Shown one piece after another: positions 36,175 through 45,500 of a DNA stretch of 64,000 nt. Below the pieces are notes generated by a model. That model was not told the origin of the DNA, searched no databases, and saw nothing but the letters and a program-made list of their open reading frames with translations. The position numbers and the translations under genes were made by a program. Position 1 is the stretch's first letter. Every line of letters starts with the position of its first letter. This DNA comes from Prevotella sp. HUN102. GTDB taxonomy: Bacteria; Bacteroidota; Bacteroidia; Bacteroidales; Bacteroidaceae. The stretch lies in contig NZ_JIAF01000003.1 of NCBI RefSeq assembly GCF_000688375.1, forward strand, positions 186,001 through 250,000. The letters run 5' to 3'.

Positions 36175-37365
36175 TATTTCCTTGTTTTCTTTCCTTCTCG
36201 TCAATCTTTCCTTCATTATATATACTGGAGAATAGTTATAATCTTTGAAGGATTGTTCCTCGTCAGTTCCGTAATTCTCGCAACCAATGGGGTAAGCCGG
36301 CGTAATTGACGGAACAATGGCTCACGCAGATTTCGCAAATCACGCGAATACATAGAATAAAACTATTGATAGAAATATAAATATCTGAAAATCAGGTAAT
36401 AATCTTGTGTTTTTAAACGTGCGAAAAACGCATTTCGTTCTTCGCAAGAATGCAGGGCAATCGTGCGAAGAATAGCGTGCGTTTTTCGCAAGATTGGAAT
36501 GAGGCGGCGAATCAATGGGGCAAAATCTGCGGGAAACCGTCTCACGCAAATCTCGCAGATTGCGCAAATCAATCAAAACAAAGTCTGTGATATCTGAAAG
36601 AAATAAGGCTCTCACAGATGGCACAGATACACAGATTTTATATTATAATATACTTCCACAGAGAAAACCAAGTTTTCAAGGATGGCACAGATTATCTTTG
36701 CAACAATCTGCGACAATACGCAATAAAACACCTATACCCAATCTGCATCTGACCTTCATCTGACCTTTGCCATCAACGTTCTGTGTTATCGTTGGAGGCC
36801 TGCCTCCTTTGTGGGCAAAAACAATATCTGTGGCTCTGTGCAATCTGTGAGAGATAAATACTTTCTGCAAATAAATGATAAATAAATCAGCGTAATCTGC
36901 GCCATCTGCGAGAAACCGTCTCACGCAAATCTCGCAGATTACGCAAATCATTCAAAACAAAGTCTGTGATATTTGTAAGAAATAATGCTCTCACAGATGG
37001 CGCAGATACACAGAATTTATTTTATAATATACTGCCACAGAGAAAACAAAGTTTTCAAGGATGGCACAGATTATCTTTGCAACAATCTGCGACAATACGC
37101 AATAAAACACCTATACCCAATCTGCATCTGACCTTCATCTGACCTTTGCCATCAACGTTCTGTGTTATCGTTGGAGGCCTGCCTCCTCTGTGGGCAAAAA
37201 CAATATCTGTGGCTCTGTGCAATCTGTGAGAGATAAATACTTTCTGCAAATAAATGATAAATAAATCAGCGTAATCTGCGCTATCTGCGAGAAGCCGTCT
37301 CACGCAAATTTCGCAGATTACGCGATGGTGTCAATGCTCTTATCCCATAGTCGGGGGCGTGTTTC
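36175..37365. repeat. Gene-free spacer of family D repeats with a ~375-bp tandem duplication
   Basis: Family D words begin near 36280, and a family E hairpin cluster occupies 36415-36505. The segments 36580-36950 and 36957-37318 are near-identical direct repeats, including the CTGCATCTGACCTTCATC and GGCCTGCCTCCTNTGTGGG stretches. Dyads of the GCGTAATCTGCG / CGCAGATTACGC kind close each unit. Short frames here are repeat-encoded and appear twice for that reason. Confidence 0.85.
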
Positions 37366-38505
37366 TCAGTTGAAAACGAGGCGGAAGGTGGTGAGGGCGG
37401 AGTCTTTTTCGGACAGCAGCACGAGCGAGCCGTTGCTCACACGCATAATCTGCCGGGAGATGGAGAGGCCGATGCCGCTTCCCTCGGCCTTGGTGGTGAA
37501 GAAGGGGACGAAGATGTGGGACGCTACTTCCTCCGAAATCCTCGGACCGTCGTTGGAGATGTCTATTACCACCGATTCCTGTTCGTCGCTGTAAGCCCGG
37601 ATGATGATTCTTCCGTTGAGGGAAACGGCTTCGGCGGCATTCTTCAGAATGTTGCTTACCACACGGCTGATGAGTCCCTCGTCAGCATAGACGAGCAGGT
37701 CCTTCGGCTCCACGTGGAGTTCCACTCTCACGTCCCCGGTCAATATCGGATGGACGAGGCTCGCCATCCGCTCGAGGAAGGGGCGCACATAGAACAAGTC
37801 GGGCTTGGGTGCAGGCACGTGGGTGAACTTCCGGTAGTTCTCAACGAACTGAATCAGCTCCTTGCCCGTCTGGTTTATCACGCTCAGGCCGTCGTGCTGC
37901 TCGCCCTGCGAGTTCTTCAGGAGCGTGTCGCTGAGCGAGATAATCGGCGTTACGGTGTTCATAATCTCGTGCGTGAGCACACGGATGAGCTTCACCCAAC
38001 TGTCTATTTCCTGATTGGCAAGCTCGCCCTTGATGTCGCTGAACCCTATGATGCGCACCGAGCGTCCTTTCAGCACGGTATGCGTCTCGCGGGTGGAGAA
38101 TCCCGACAGCAGGTCCTTGATTTTATTGACGTGCGAGATCACGTCCATCCTCAGCAGATCGCGTGCCGCCTGATTGCTGCGGAGCACCACTCCCCGCTCT
38201 TTCTCTATGACGAGGATACCCGTTTCCACGGAGTCCATAATCAGCTCGAAGTATTTCTCGCGCTCTATCTGCTCGTCGCGGGCGTGCTGGAGAATGTCTT
38301 TCACACGGTTGAGCGAGGCGTTCAGCAGCCATTCGCCGCCCTTCGCGGTGTCTTCGGGGAAACGGAACGAATAGTCGCCGCTGTCGAGGGCGTCGAACAG
38401 GAACGACACCTTGCGCACGCTGCGCCTGTAATGGAGCCACAGCCTGACGTATGCCGCCGCCATTGCGAGGAGCAGGACAATGAGTATGATAACTTCCGTC
38501 TTCAT
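37366..38505 (-). CDS. Sensor histidine kinase
   Basis: 379 residues. One N-terminal membrane helix (about 5-23), a PAS-like middle region (90-160), the phosphoacceptor His179 in VLTHEIMNTVTP, N box VVSNILKNAAEAV (281-294), DISNDGP and the ATP-lid GSGIGLSIS (342-348). With almost no periplasmic loop it probably senses an internal or membrane signal. It lies 3 nt downstream of the sigma-54 activator gene, so the two form a two-component pair. Confidence 0.92.
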   Translation of the reverse strand: MKTEVIILIVLLLAMAAAYVRLWLHYRRSVRKVSFLFDALDSGDYSFRFPEDTAKGGEWLLNASLNRVKDILQHARDEQIEREKYFELIMDSVETGILVIEKERGVVLRSNQAARDLLRMDVISHVNKIKDLLSGFSTRETHTVLKGRSVRIIGFSDIKGELANQEIDSWVKLIRVLTHEIMNTVTPIISLSDTLLKNSQGEQHDGLSVINQTGKELIQFVENYRKFTHVPAPKPDLFYVRPFLERMASLVHPILTGDVRVELHVEPKDLLVYADEGLISRVVSNILKNAAEAVSLNGRIIIRAYSDEQESVVIDISNDGPRISEEVASHIFVPFFTTKAEGSGIGLSISRQIMRVSNGSLVLLSEKDSALTTFRLVFN

Positions 38506-38508
38506 TCC

Positions 38509-39843
38509 TTACAGTCCGTAACGTTTTATCTTGTTATACAATGTCTGGCGCGTGATGCCGAGCTTGAACGCCACCTGCGACAGGTTGCCGTCGCAGTCGT
38601 GTATGGTCTTCTCTATGAGCCGCTGCTCCATCTCGTCGAGCGTCTGCACTTCGTCCATCGGCTTTGCCTTCTGCGCATCCTGACCGTCTATGTCGTTTGC
38701 GTCAATCACGCTGCCGCTGCTCAGAATCACGGCCTTTTCCACGGCGTGCTGAAGCTCGCGTATGTTGCCGTACCACGGCAGTGAGTTGATTTTTTCTTCT
38801 GCCTCGGCGGAGAAATTCATTTCCGGCTTGTTGTACATATTGGCATAACGGCCGAGGAAGATCCGTGCTAAGGCTGCCACGTCGCCCTTCCGCTCGCGCA
38901 ATGGCGGCAGATGCAGATGAATGGTGTTGATGCGGTAGAGCAGGTCTTCGCGGAACCTGCCCTCCTTTACCATCAGTTGCAGGTCGCAGTTGGTGGCGCA
39001 CACGAGCCTTACGTCGATGGGTATCTGCGTGCTTCCTCCCACTCTCACGATGCTTCTGCGCTGCAATGCCGTGAGCAGTTTTGCCTGAAGGGCATACCCG
39101 AGGTTTCCTATTTCGTCGAGAAAGAGCGTGCTTCCCTCTGCAAGTTCAAATTTTCCGGGCTTGTCGGCCTTTGCATCTGTGAACGCTCCCTTGACGTGTC
39201 CGAAGAGTTCGCTCTCGAAAAGCGTCTCCGTGATGGCTCCCATATCAATGGGCATCATCTGCCTTGCGCTCCTGTTCGACAGCCGGTGTATCTCGTTGGC
39301 CAATACCTCCTTGCCCGTACCGTTCTCTCCCGTAATGAGTATGTTGGCATCGGTGGCCGAAACCTTCTCCACCATCAGCCGCAGGTTCTCCATCACGGCC
39401 GACGAACCCCAGAACATCGTGCTCTCCCTGCCGCCGGCATCTGCCGTTCCGCTGCCTTTCTTCGTTTTCTCATAGGCTTTCGACAGCGTTTCCGTGAGTT
39501 TCTCATTGTCGAACGGCTTAACGATGAAGTCGGCAGCCCCTTCCTTAATGCCTGTTACGGCGAGTTCTATGTCGGCGTATGCCGTGAAGAGCACCACCTC
39601 GGTTGCCGGCCGTGCCTTCTTTATTTCGCGCAGCCAGTAGAGTCCCTCGTTTCCGTTGTTTATTCCGCTGTGGAAATTCATATCCAGCAGCACCACGTCG
39701 GGTCTGTCCTCCCTCAGCCGTGTGGGTATGTTTGCAGGACTGGCAATGGCCACAATGTTCTGAAAAACATTCTCCAGCAGCATCTTCACTGTGGTAAGGA
39801 TATTCCTGTTGTCGTCAGCGATAAGTATTGTGCCTTGTTTCAT
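38509..39843 (-). CDS. Sigma-54-dependent response regulator (NtrC family)
   Basis: 444 residues from MKQGTILIADDN at 39843; upstream in-frame codons lie in family D repeat DNA. Receiver domain 1-125 (D10, D11, phosphoacceptor D54, K109). AAA+ domain with Walker A GENGTGKE (172-179), sigma-54 contact loop GAFTDA (219-224, a variant of GAFTGA) and Walker B FLDEIGNL. Fis-type helix-turn-helix at the end (AFKLGITRQTLYNKIKRYGL). A sigma-54 promoter with tandem dyads sits 4 kb away, before the efflux operon, and is its likely target. Confidence 0.93.
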   Translation of the reverse strand: MKQGTILIADDNRNILTTVKMLLENVFQNIVAIASPANIPTRLREDRPDVVLLDMNFHSGINNGNEGLYWLREIKKARPATEVVLFTAYADIELAVTGIKEGAADFIVKPFDNEKLTETLSKAYEKTKKGSGTADAGGRESTMFWGSSAVMENLRLMVEKVSATDANILITGENGTGKEVLANEIHRLSNRSARQMMPIDMGAITETLFESELFGHVKGAFTDAKADKPGKFELAEGSTLFLDEIGNLGYALQAKLLTALQRRSIVRVGGSTQIPIDVRLVCATNCDLQLMVKEGRFREDLLYRINTIHLHLPPLRERKGDVAALARIFLGRYANMYNKPEMNFSAEAEEKINSLPWYGNIRELQHAVEKAVILSSGSVIDANDIDGQDAQKAKPMDEVQTLDEMEQRLIEKTIHDCDGNLSQVAFKLGITRQTLYNKIKRYGL

Positions 39844-40408
39844 AATATTGCAAAGATATTCTTTTTTCTCAAAAGCGTCAAGCCTATGTCGGAAAAAAAC
39901 GTGCTCCCTCTGATTTTTGCTCCCTCGATTTGCGTAATCTGCGGGATTTGTGTGAGTTTTTTTCTTGCAGATGTTGCGGATTTTATTTTGATGGATTTGC
40001 GCAATCTGCGACATCTGCGGGAAATTGTCTCACGCTGATTTCGCAGATTACGCTGATTCATTTTTTATTTGTTTGTGGGATTGGCGTGAACGGCGAATGG
40101 GATGTATTTATCTCTCACGGATTTCACGGATGCACAGATATTGTTTTTTCCCACAGAGAAGGCAGGGCTCCAAAGATGGCACGGATTCTTTTGGCAGAAT
40201 ATTATGATGAAGTTCTATGGCGTCGGGAATCTGTGTCATCCTTGAAAACTTTGTTTTCTCTGTGAGAGTATATTATAAAATGAAATCTGTGTATCTGTGC
40301 CATTTGTGAGAGATACTTGCTTTGCGTAATCTGCGTAATCTGCGAGAAACAACCTCACGCTGATTTCGCAGATAACGCAGATTTTAAAATATAATGAATG
40401 AGGAAAAA
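39844..40408. repeat. Gene-free spacer of family D repeats
   Basis: Words of the AATCTGCGGGAT / CTCACGCTGATTTCGCAGATTACGC and CACGGATTTCACGGATGCACAG types fill 39910-40385. The segment around 40050-40190 is closely repeated at 43530-43650. Confidence 0.8.
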
Positions 40409-40409
40409 G

Positions 40410-40440
40410 TTTGAGCGTAAATAAATATTTTATACATTTG
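40410..40440 (+). promoter_or_regulatory. Promoter of the PH-like membrane protein gene
   Basis: TTTG at 40410-40413, spacer of exactly 19 bp, TACATTTG at 40433-40440: a full match to the Bacteroidota consensus, 53 nt upstream of the ATG. Confidence 0.8.
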
Positions 40441-40493
40441 CAGCGTTAGATATCAATCCGGTATTCATCAAGAATAAGTTTAGAAAGCACGAT

Positions 40494-40958
40494 ATGGCAT
40501 ATCTGTTAGGATTTTCACTTGTCAGCCTGTTTTGCCTGTACGCTGTATATCAGTACAAAGGACGCAAGAATCATTTAGGCTTGTATATAGCTGTTATAAT
40601 AGGTGTGTTGGCATTGTTGTCCCCTTTCATACTTTATGCGCCACAAATCAGCGGCGATGAGAGGATTTTCATCAAGGACGATACTCTTTTTATAAACGGT
40701 CCTTATTCCAAGACTATTCCAAGACGGGAGATTGCAAGTCTGCAAACGGTTGATTCCCTCCCCGATGTAGACTTGAGAACCGATGGTATATCTTTCGGGA
40801 ATATAGATATAGGGCATTTCAGAACCGAGGACAATGAAGACATCTTGCTTTACCTGAACTCTTCTTCAACAAAGTTTTATTTCGTTCAAACCACCAAGGG
40901 CGAAAAGATATACCTCAATTTTAAGGATAGCAGCAAAGTCTTGAGGTTTGATAAATGA
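40494..40958 (+). CDS. Membrane protein with a PH-like soluble domain
   Basis: 154 residues. Two N-terminal membrane helices (about 2-20 and 27-49), then ~100 residues of alternating β strands (RIFIKDDTLFING, IPRREIASLQTVD, KIYLNFKD) that look like a bacterial PH-type domain. Unknown function. It has its own strong promoter and lies between the two-component pair and the outer-membrane barrel gene, which is convergent with it. Confidence 0.7.
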   Translation: MAYLLGFSLVSLFCLYAVYQYKGRKNHLGLYIAVIIGVLALLSPFILYAPQISGDERIFIKDDTLFINGPYSKTIPRREIASLQTVDSLPDVDLRTDGISFGNIDIGHFRTEDNEDILLYLNSSSTKFYFVQTTKGEKIYLNFKDSSKVLRFDK

Positions 40959-41011
40959 TACTTGTTTTGCGTCATCTGCGTGAGGTTGTTTCTCGCAGAT
41001 GCCGCAGGTTT

Positions 41012-43321
41012 CTATTTCTCACCCTTGATAATAGAAGATTCATTATCCGCACTATCGTTTATGCGCTTTGAAGATTCCCTGTATTTTTTACCATACGAGA
41101 GGTTCAGCGTGAGGTTTATGCGAATGAGATTCCTTGTTTCATTAAGATATTCATAGCGTTTATAGGGAGCTATGCTTGAATAGTTCTCTTGGGCGGAAAT
41201 ATGTTTCAGGGAAAATAGATTCAGGACATCGGCAGACAGGCCGAGCTTTTTAGTCTGATAGCCAACCGACAGCATTTGGCCGTCTTCATACCGATAGAGC
41301 GTTTCTCCCCAGAACCTGTCCTGAACATTCTTGCGGAACTGCCATCTCACAGTGAATTGCTTGTAGTATGCAGAAATCTGCCCTCCATAGTAGGGTATTG
41401 TTTTGTGGTGGGTGTATTGGTTGCCGTTGCTTTTATAGAATTTCATACCGGCATAGACCTTGAACGAAAGCAGATTGCCGAAAGGCAGACCTCCGTATTC
41501 CAGTTCCACATTGTAGTTCTGGAAATTTCGGTGGTTTTCCTGAGTTCTTACCACCTTTCCATTCTCCAGATATGTACTTTCCATAATCGGAGACTTTGAA
41601 TAGGTTTGATTCAGATAGAAGGCCAATGCCGTTTTGGGGAATTTATAATTGAATACCAACGCATTATAGAAATCAACCTGCGGCTTGAGGTCAGGATTTC
41701 CTCTTTGTATCTGTATGAAATCTATTTCCTGTGAATAGTCGGAAATGGCCGACAGCGTAGGCATTATATTAGACACGGAACCCTGATAGCGAAGTTCGAT
41801 TTTCGGAGAAACGGTATAGCGTATGAAAAGCGTCGGACGGACGGTAAAGGTGCTTTGCTTCTGTTCTCCCACTTGCATCCACCGCTGGTTCAGGCCGATG
41901 CCCACACGACTGTAAAGTTTGTTCCATCCCCTGCCCCATTGTGCGTAGGAGTAAAGGTTGGACAGACGCAGGGCCGTATGATGCTTCTGTGTCATATCGT
42001 TGCTGAGATAATCGTAGTCGCTTTGTGTAAACTGCTGGCTGAAGTTTGCCCCAATGGTCAGCGTGCCCCAATCCTGCCTGTTCTCATATAGTTGTGACAG
42101 CACATAGCCTTTCTGGGTCTCACGGGCATTGCTGCTGAATTGGCCGGATTTGCCTTCGCTGTCCGTCTCCTGATACAGACGGTTGTATTTTCCTTTGTTA
42201 TATTGACCGGATAGACTCGCTGCATATAGCTGATTTTCTCCTATGGGCAACTGTATATATAGCTGTGAATAGGGATTTGTGGCCGATGATTTCGCATTGT
42301 CGTATAAGCTGAGGGTCGATTTCTGATAGCGCAGGTCGCTGTTCCATTCCTTGTAGGGCGCATTCTGAAGGGCAGTTCCCAGCGAAAGGTTGATTATTTT
42401 CTTGTTCTTCTGATAGTTGTAATTGAGCCGTATGTTGTGATTGTCGTATTTGAAACGTCCCGGACGTCCCAGTTCGGTTCTCGAAAGTTTCTCATCCCGT
42501 AGCTGAAAGTCCTCTTCATATTCCCTGCTGAGATGTTTCCAGTTGCGGTATGCCATATTGTAGTCTAATGCGAACTGACTGTTTCCGCGGTTGAATTTCA
42601 AGGAAATATAGTCCTCCCCGAAGCGTGTCAGAAGTCCCTGCCACAAAGAAAGGTAGGCCCTTGCGCCAACGTTGTCGTCTTTTGTTATAAAGTCCAGCAC
42701 CACATCTGCATTGCCATACCGTGCTTCCGGCGTGTCGTGGTATTCAATGCGCTGTATGATGTCCGGCGACAGTGCGCTTATTTCAACGGCAGAAACCTCT
42801 CTTCCGTTGAGCAGCACTTTCACGCTTCCCCCGCCGTTCAGTGTCAGGCTTTTTGTGAGTGGATCAACATTTATCCGCGACAGGTTCATCTTGTCGAGCA
42901 TAACCATAGCGTCCGGACTGTTTCTTTGAAATTCATTGGGAAAAATGCGCTTGCTTCCATTTTGAAAACTTATGCTGCTTCCCACTACGGCAACTTCGTC
43001 CAACGTGGTAAGACTGCTTTTGAGGAACATCGTCCCAATGTTCAGATCCTTCGCTATGCGGTCTATCTTTATCGTGTCAGCAGCGTATCCTATATGCGAT
43101 GCAACCACATAGTAGGCGTTGTTTTTTATGAGATTCGAGAACTCGAACGTTCCTTTTTGTGTTTGTACGGCAGAAACGGCCGTATTGTCTTTTGTGTAGA
43201 GCCGTACATTGGCTTCAAGGGTGTCGGCATTTTCTATGAGGACTTTCCCCCTGATGGAATACTGGGCATTTATGTTGCTGAATGTGCAGATAGCGAATGC
43301 GAGCAAGACAAGTCGCTTCAT
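41012..43321 (-). CDS. Outer-membrane β-barrel protein (TonB-receptor-like, OMP_b-brl_3 type)
   Basis: 769 residues from MKRLVLLAFAICTFSNINAQ (signal peptide; start 43321, with an alternative at 43357). Residues ~22-95 form a carboxypeptidase-regulatory-like β domain (YSIRGKVLIENADTLEANV). A plug-like region follows (VDPLTKSLTLNGGGSVKVLLNGREV), then a long barrel of alternating aromatic strands. No TonB box is evident. Such proteins occur widely in Bacteroidota; the substrate is unknown. Single gene. Confidence 0.85.
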   Translation of the reverse strand: MKRLVLLAFAICTFSNINAQYSIRGKVLIENADTLEANVRLYTKDNTAVSAVQTQKGTFEFSNLIKNNAYYVVASHIGYAADTIKIDRIAKDLNIGTMFLKSSLTTLDEVAVVGSSISFQNGSKRIFPNEFQRNSPDAMVMLDKMNLSRINVDPLTKSLTLNGGGSVKVLLNGREVSAVEISALSPDIIQRIEYHDTPEARYGNADVVLDFITKDDNVGARAYLSLWQGLLTRFGEDYISLKFNRGNSQFALDYNMAYRNWKHLSREYEEDFQLRDEKLSRTELGRPGRFKYDNHNIRLNYNYQKNKKIINLSLGTALQNAPYKEWNSDLRYQKSTLSLYDNAKSSATNPYSQLYIQLPIGENQLYAASLSGQYNKGKYNRLYQETDSEGKSGQFSSNARETQKGYVLSQLYENRQDWGTLTIGANFSQQFTQSDYDYLSNDMTQKHHTALRLSNLYSYAQWGRGWNKLYSRVGIGLNQRWMQVGEQKQSTFTVRPTLFIRYTVSPKIELRYQGSVSNIMPTLSAISDYSQEIDFIQIQRGNPDLKPQVDFYNALVFNYKFPKTALAFYLNQTYSKSPIMESTYLENGKVVRTQENHRNFQNYNVELEYGGLPFGNLLSFKVYAGMKFYKSNGNQYTHHKTIPYYGGQISAYYKQFTVRWQFRKNVQDRFWGETLYRYEDGQMLSVGYQTKKLGLSADVLNLFSLKHISAQENYSSIAPYKRYEYLNETRNLIRINLTLNLSYGKKYRESSKRINDSADNESSIIKGEK

Positions 43322-44052
43322 CTTGACTATGTTTTGAACATCAAGTAGTTTTTCCATAATTATGTAAGGTCTGATTCAGAACAGAACGTTTATTCTGCTG
43401 TTTTCAATGCAATATTAATCAAAATATTTTAATTTATCAAATTTTCGGGGGGGGGAGATTGTTTAAAATTAACATTTATCTCTCTTATAATGTCAAGTTG
43501 GTTGTTTCTCACAGATTGCGCGGATTACGCTGATTCATTTTTTATTTGTTTGTGGGATTGGCGTGAACGGCGAATGGGATGTATTTGTCTCTCACGGATT
43601 TCACGGATGCACAGATATTGTTTTTCCCCACAGAGGAGGCAGGCCTTCTCTGTGGCAGCATATTATTAAAACGAAATCTGTGTATCTGTGCGCTCTGTGA
43701 GAGATTCCTGATTTGCGTAATCTGCGCAATCTGCGAGAAACAACCTCACGCTGATTTCGCAGATAACGCAGATTTCTCTAAAATCGTTCCCATTTTTTTG
43801 TTTGCGATTCCTGATTCACACCACCTGCGAGAGCCTTGAAATCTGCGGGATTCATTCTTCGCAAGAATGCAATCCGTTCTTCGCAAGATTGGCGGGCGTT
43901 TGTGCGAAGATTGCAGCGCGTTTGTGCGAAGAATGGAAAAGGGAGGAAATGAGGACGATTTTAGAGAATTGTTGGTTTGTGTTTTTATATATTTAAATAA
44001 AAGTGTGATTATTTAAAATCGGGAGGGTGGGGAGAGGAGGAATGCGTGGGAA
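43322..44052. repeat. Gene-free spacer with family D and E repeats
   Basis: It holds a run of about ten G near 43446, family D words at 43495-43790 (a near copy of 40050-40380) and family E hairpins at 43850-43945. It ends at the enhancer of the efflux operon. No credible gene. Confidence 0.75.
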
Positions 44053-44092
44053 GTGTCTAATTTATAGGCAGTGGTGTCTATTTTTTAGACAC
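44053..44092. promoter_or_regulatory. Tandem 19-bp dyads: probable enhancer for a sigma-54 activator
   Basis: The downstream dyad (44074-44092) is a perfect GTGTCTA-N5-TAGACAC. The upstream one (44053-44071) is GTGTCTA-N5-TAGGCAG, two mismatches. Their centres are 21 bp apart, two helical turns, and lie about 110 and 89 bp before the predicted sigma-54 transcription start, typical of NtrC-family activator sites. Confidence 0.8.
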
Positions 44093-44144
44093 ACGGGAAA
44101 AGATGCTTTTCGGATAAATATCTGATTATTAGTGAGATAAGTTT

Positions 44145-44161
44145 TTGGCACGCACTTGGCA
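44145..44161 (+). promoter_or_regulatory. Sigma-54 (-24/-12) promoter of the efflux operon
   Basis: TTGGCACGCACTTGGCA: GG at 44147-44148 and GC at 44159-44160 with the required 10-bp gap, close to the TGGCACG-N4-TTGC consensus. The predicted start site is near 44172, only about 3 nt before the ATG. Confidence 0.8.
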
Positions 44162-44174
44162 TTTGTTTCTGTAT

Positions 44175-45500
44175 ATGAAAAGAACTATCTACATATTGCT
44201 AATAGGGCTTGCGACGGTTCAGGGCAAGGCGCAGGAAACGTGGACGATGGACCGCTGCATCCAGTATGCCGTGGAACACGCCAACGACATCCGTCGGCAG
44301 AGAATGCAGAACGAGCAGACGGCATACGACGAGAAAACGGCGAAGATGGCGTTTCTGCCCACGGTGGGCGCACAGGTTTCGGGGCAGTACAGCTGGGGAC
44401 GCAACATCGACCCGGAGACCAACACGTACAACACCATTACCACGTTCAACAACTATTACAGCATTGCGGCGGAGGTAACGCTCTTCGACGGAGGGCGGAC
44501 GCTCAACGCTTTCCGACAGGCGCGCCTCGCCAGAGCCAACAGCGCGGCGCGGATAGAGAAACTTGCCGACGAGAGAGCCATACAGGTGATGACGAAATTT
44601 GTAGAAGCCATATACAATCTGAAGAGCATCAGCCTTGCTGAACGGAAACTTTCGGACAGCAAGGCTCTGCTCCTCAAAACCCGAAGGCTCTACGAACTGG
44701 GCGAGAAGGCACGCCCCGACGTGGTGCAGATGGAGAGTCAGGTGGCCGAGGACGGCTACAATCTGCTCCGTCAGCAGAACGAGGCGCGCCTGTCGCTGCT
44801 TGCGCTGAAGTCGGAAATGAACTTCCCGGCGGGGGATTCGCTCGCGCTCGACACCACGGTATATATGGATAAGGTGGCGTCCGAGACGGCCGGTGCGCTC
44901 TTCGAGAGCTTCCGGTGCGATGCGCCCGACGTGAAAAACGCACAATACGACGTGGAGAACGCCCGCTACAACTATCTCATCCAGCGTGGCGAACGGCTCC
45001 CGAGGCTCTCCTTGGGACTGGGAATCTCCACCAACTACTATAAGAATCTCTCTCGGGAGGGCCGCAGTTCAGAGGCATTCGGCCGGCAGTTGAGCAACAA
45101 TCTGGGCGAATACGTCTACCTGTCGCTCTCCGTTCCCATCTTCAATCCCGCCGTCTGGCGTTCCGCCCGAAAGGCAAAGACCACTTGGCAGCAGGCACAG
45201 GTGGCACTTGAGGAGACACAGAGGAAACTCCGCGACGATATTTCGAGAGCCGTCATCGACCGCGACGGCTGCCTTGCCGAGGTGCGCCAGATGCGGAAGA
45301 AGGTGGAAGCCGACTCGGTGGCGTATCATCTGTCGCACAGGAAATACGAGGAGGGAATGCTTTCCACCTTCGACCTCCACACCTCGGCGCAGACGCTGCT
45401 GCAAAGCCGCATAAGACTGCTGCAGATGCAACTGACGCTCGGAATGAAACAACGATTGGTAAACTATTATAAAGGCAGAAAACTATGGACATCGAAATAA
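44175..45500 (+). CDS. TolC-family outer-membrane efflux protein
   Basis: 441 residues, starting MKRTIYILLIGLATVQGKAQ with a signal peptide (ATG 44175). The TolC architecture shows: opening TWTMDRCIQYAVEHANDI, then two halves of coiled-coil helix pairs (ADERAIQVMTKFVEAIYNLKS and VALEETQRKLRDDISRAVIDRDG) framing β segments. It forms the outer-membrane exit duct of a tripartite pump. First gene of the operon; its last 16 nt overlap the adaptor gene. Confidence 0.93.
   Translation: MKRTIYILLIGLATVQGKAQETWTMDRCIQYAVEHANDIRRQRMQNEQTAYDEKTAKMAFLPTVGAQVSGQYSWGRNIDPETNTYNTITTFNNYYSIAAEVTLFDGGRTLNAFRQARLARANSAARIEKLADERAIQVMTKFVEAIYNLKSISLAERKLSDSKALLLKTRRLYELGEKARPDVVQMESQVAEDGYNLLRQQNEARLSLLALKSEMNFPAGDSLALDTTVYMDKVASETAGALFESFRCDAPDVKNAQYDVENARYNYLIQRGERLPRLSLGLGISTNYYKNLSREGRSSEAFGRQLSNNLGEYVYLSLSVPIFNPAVWRSARKAKTTWQQAQVALEETQRKLRDDISRAVIDRDGCLAEVRQMRKKVEADSVAYHLSHRKYEEGMLSTFDLHTSAQTLLQSRIRLLQMQLTLGMKQRLVNYYKGRKLWTSK

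Noticed and set aside
36676..37303. Two similar small minus-strand proteins
   Set aside because: They are encoded by the duplicated family D repeat unit and have no other support.
39844..40014. N-terminal extension of the sigma-54 activator
   Set aside because: The codons lie in family D repeat DNA; the receiver domain starts directly at MKQGTILIADDN.
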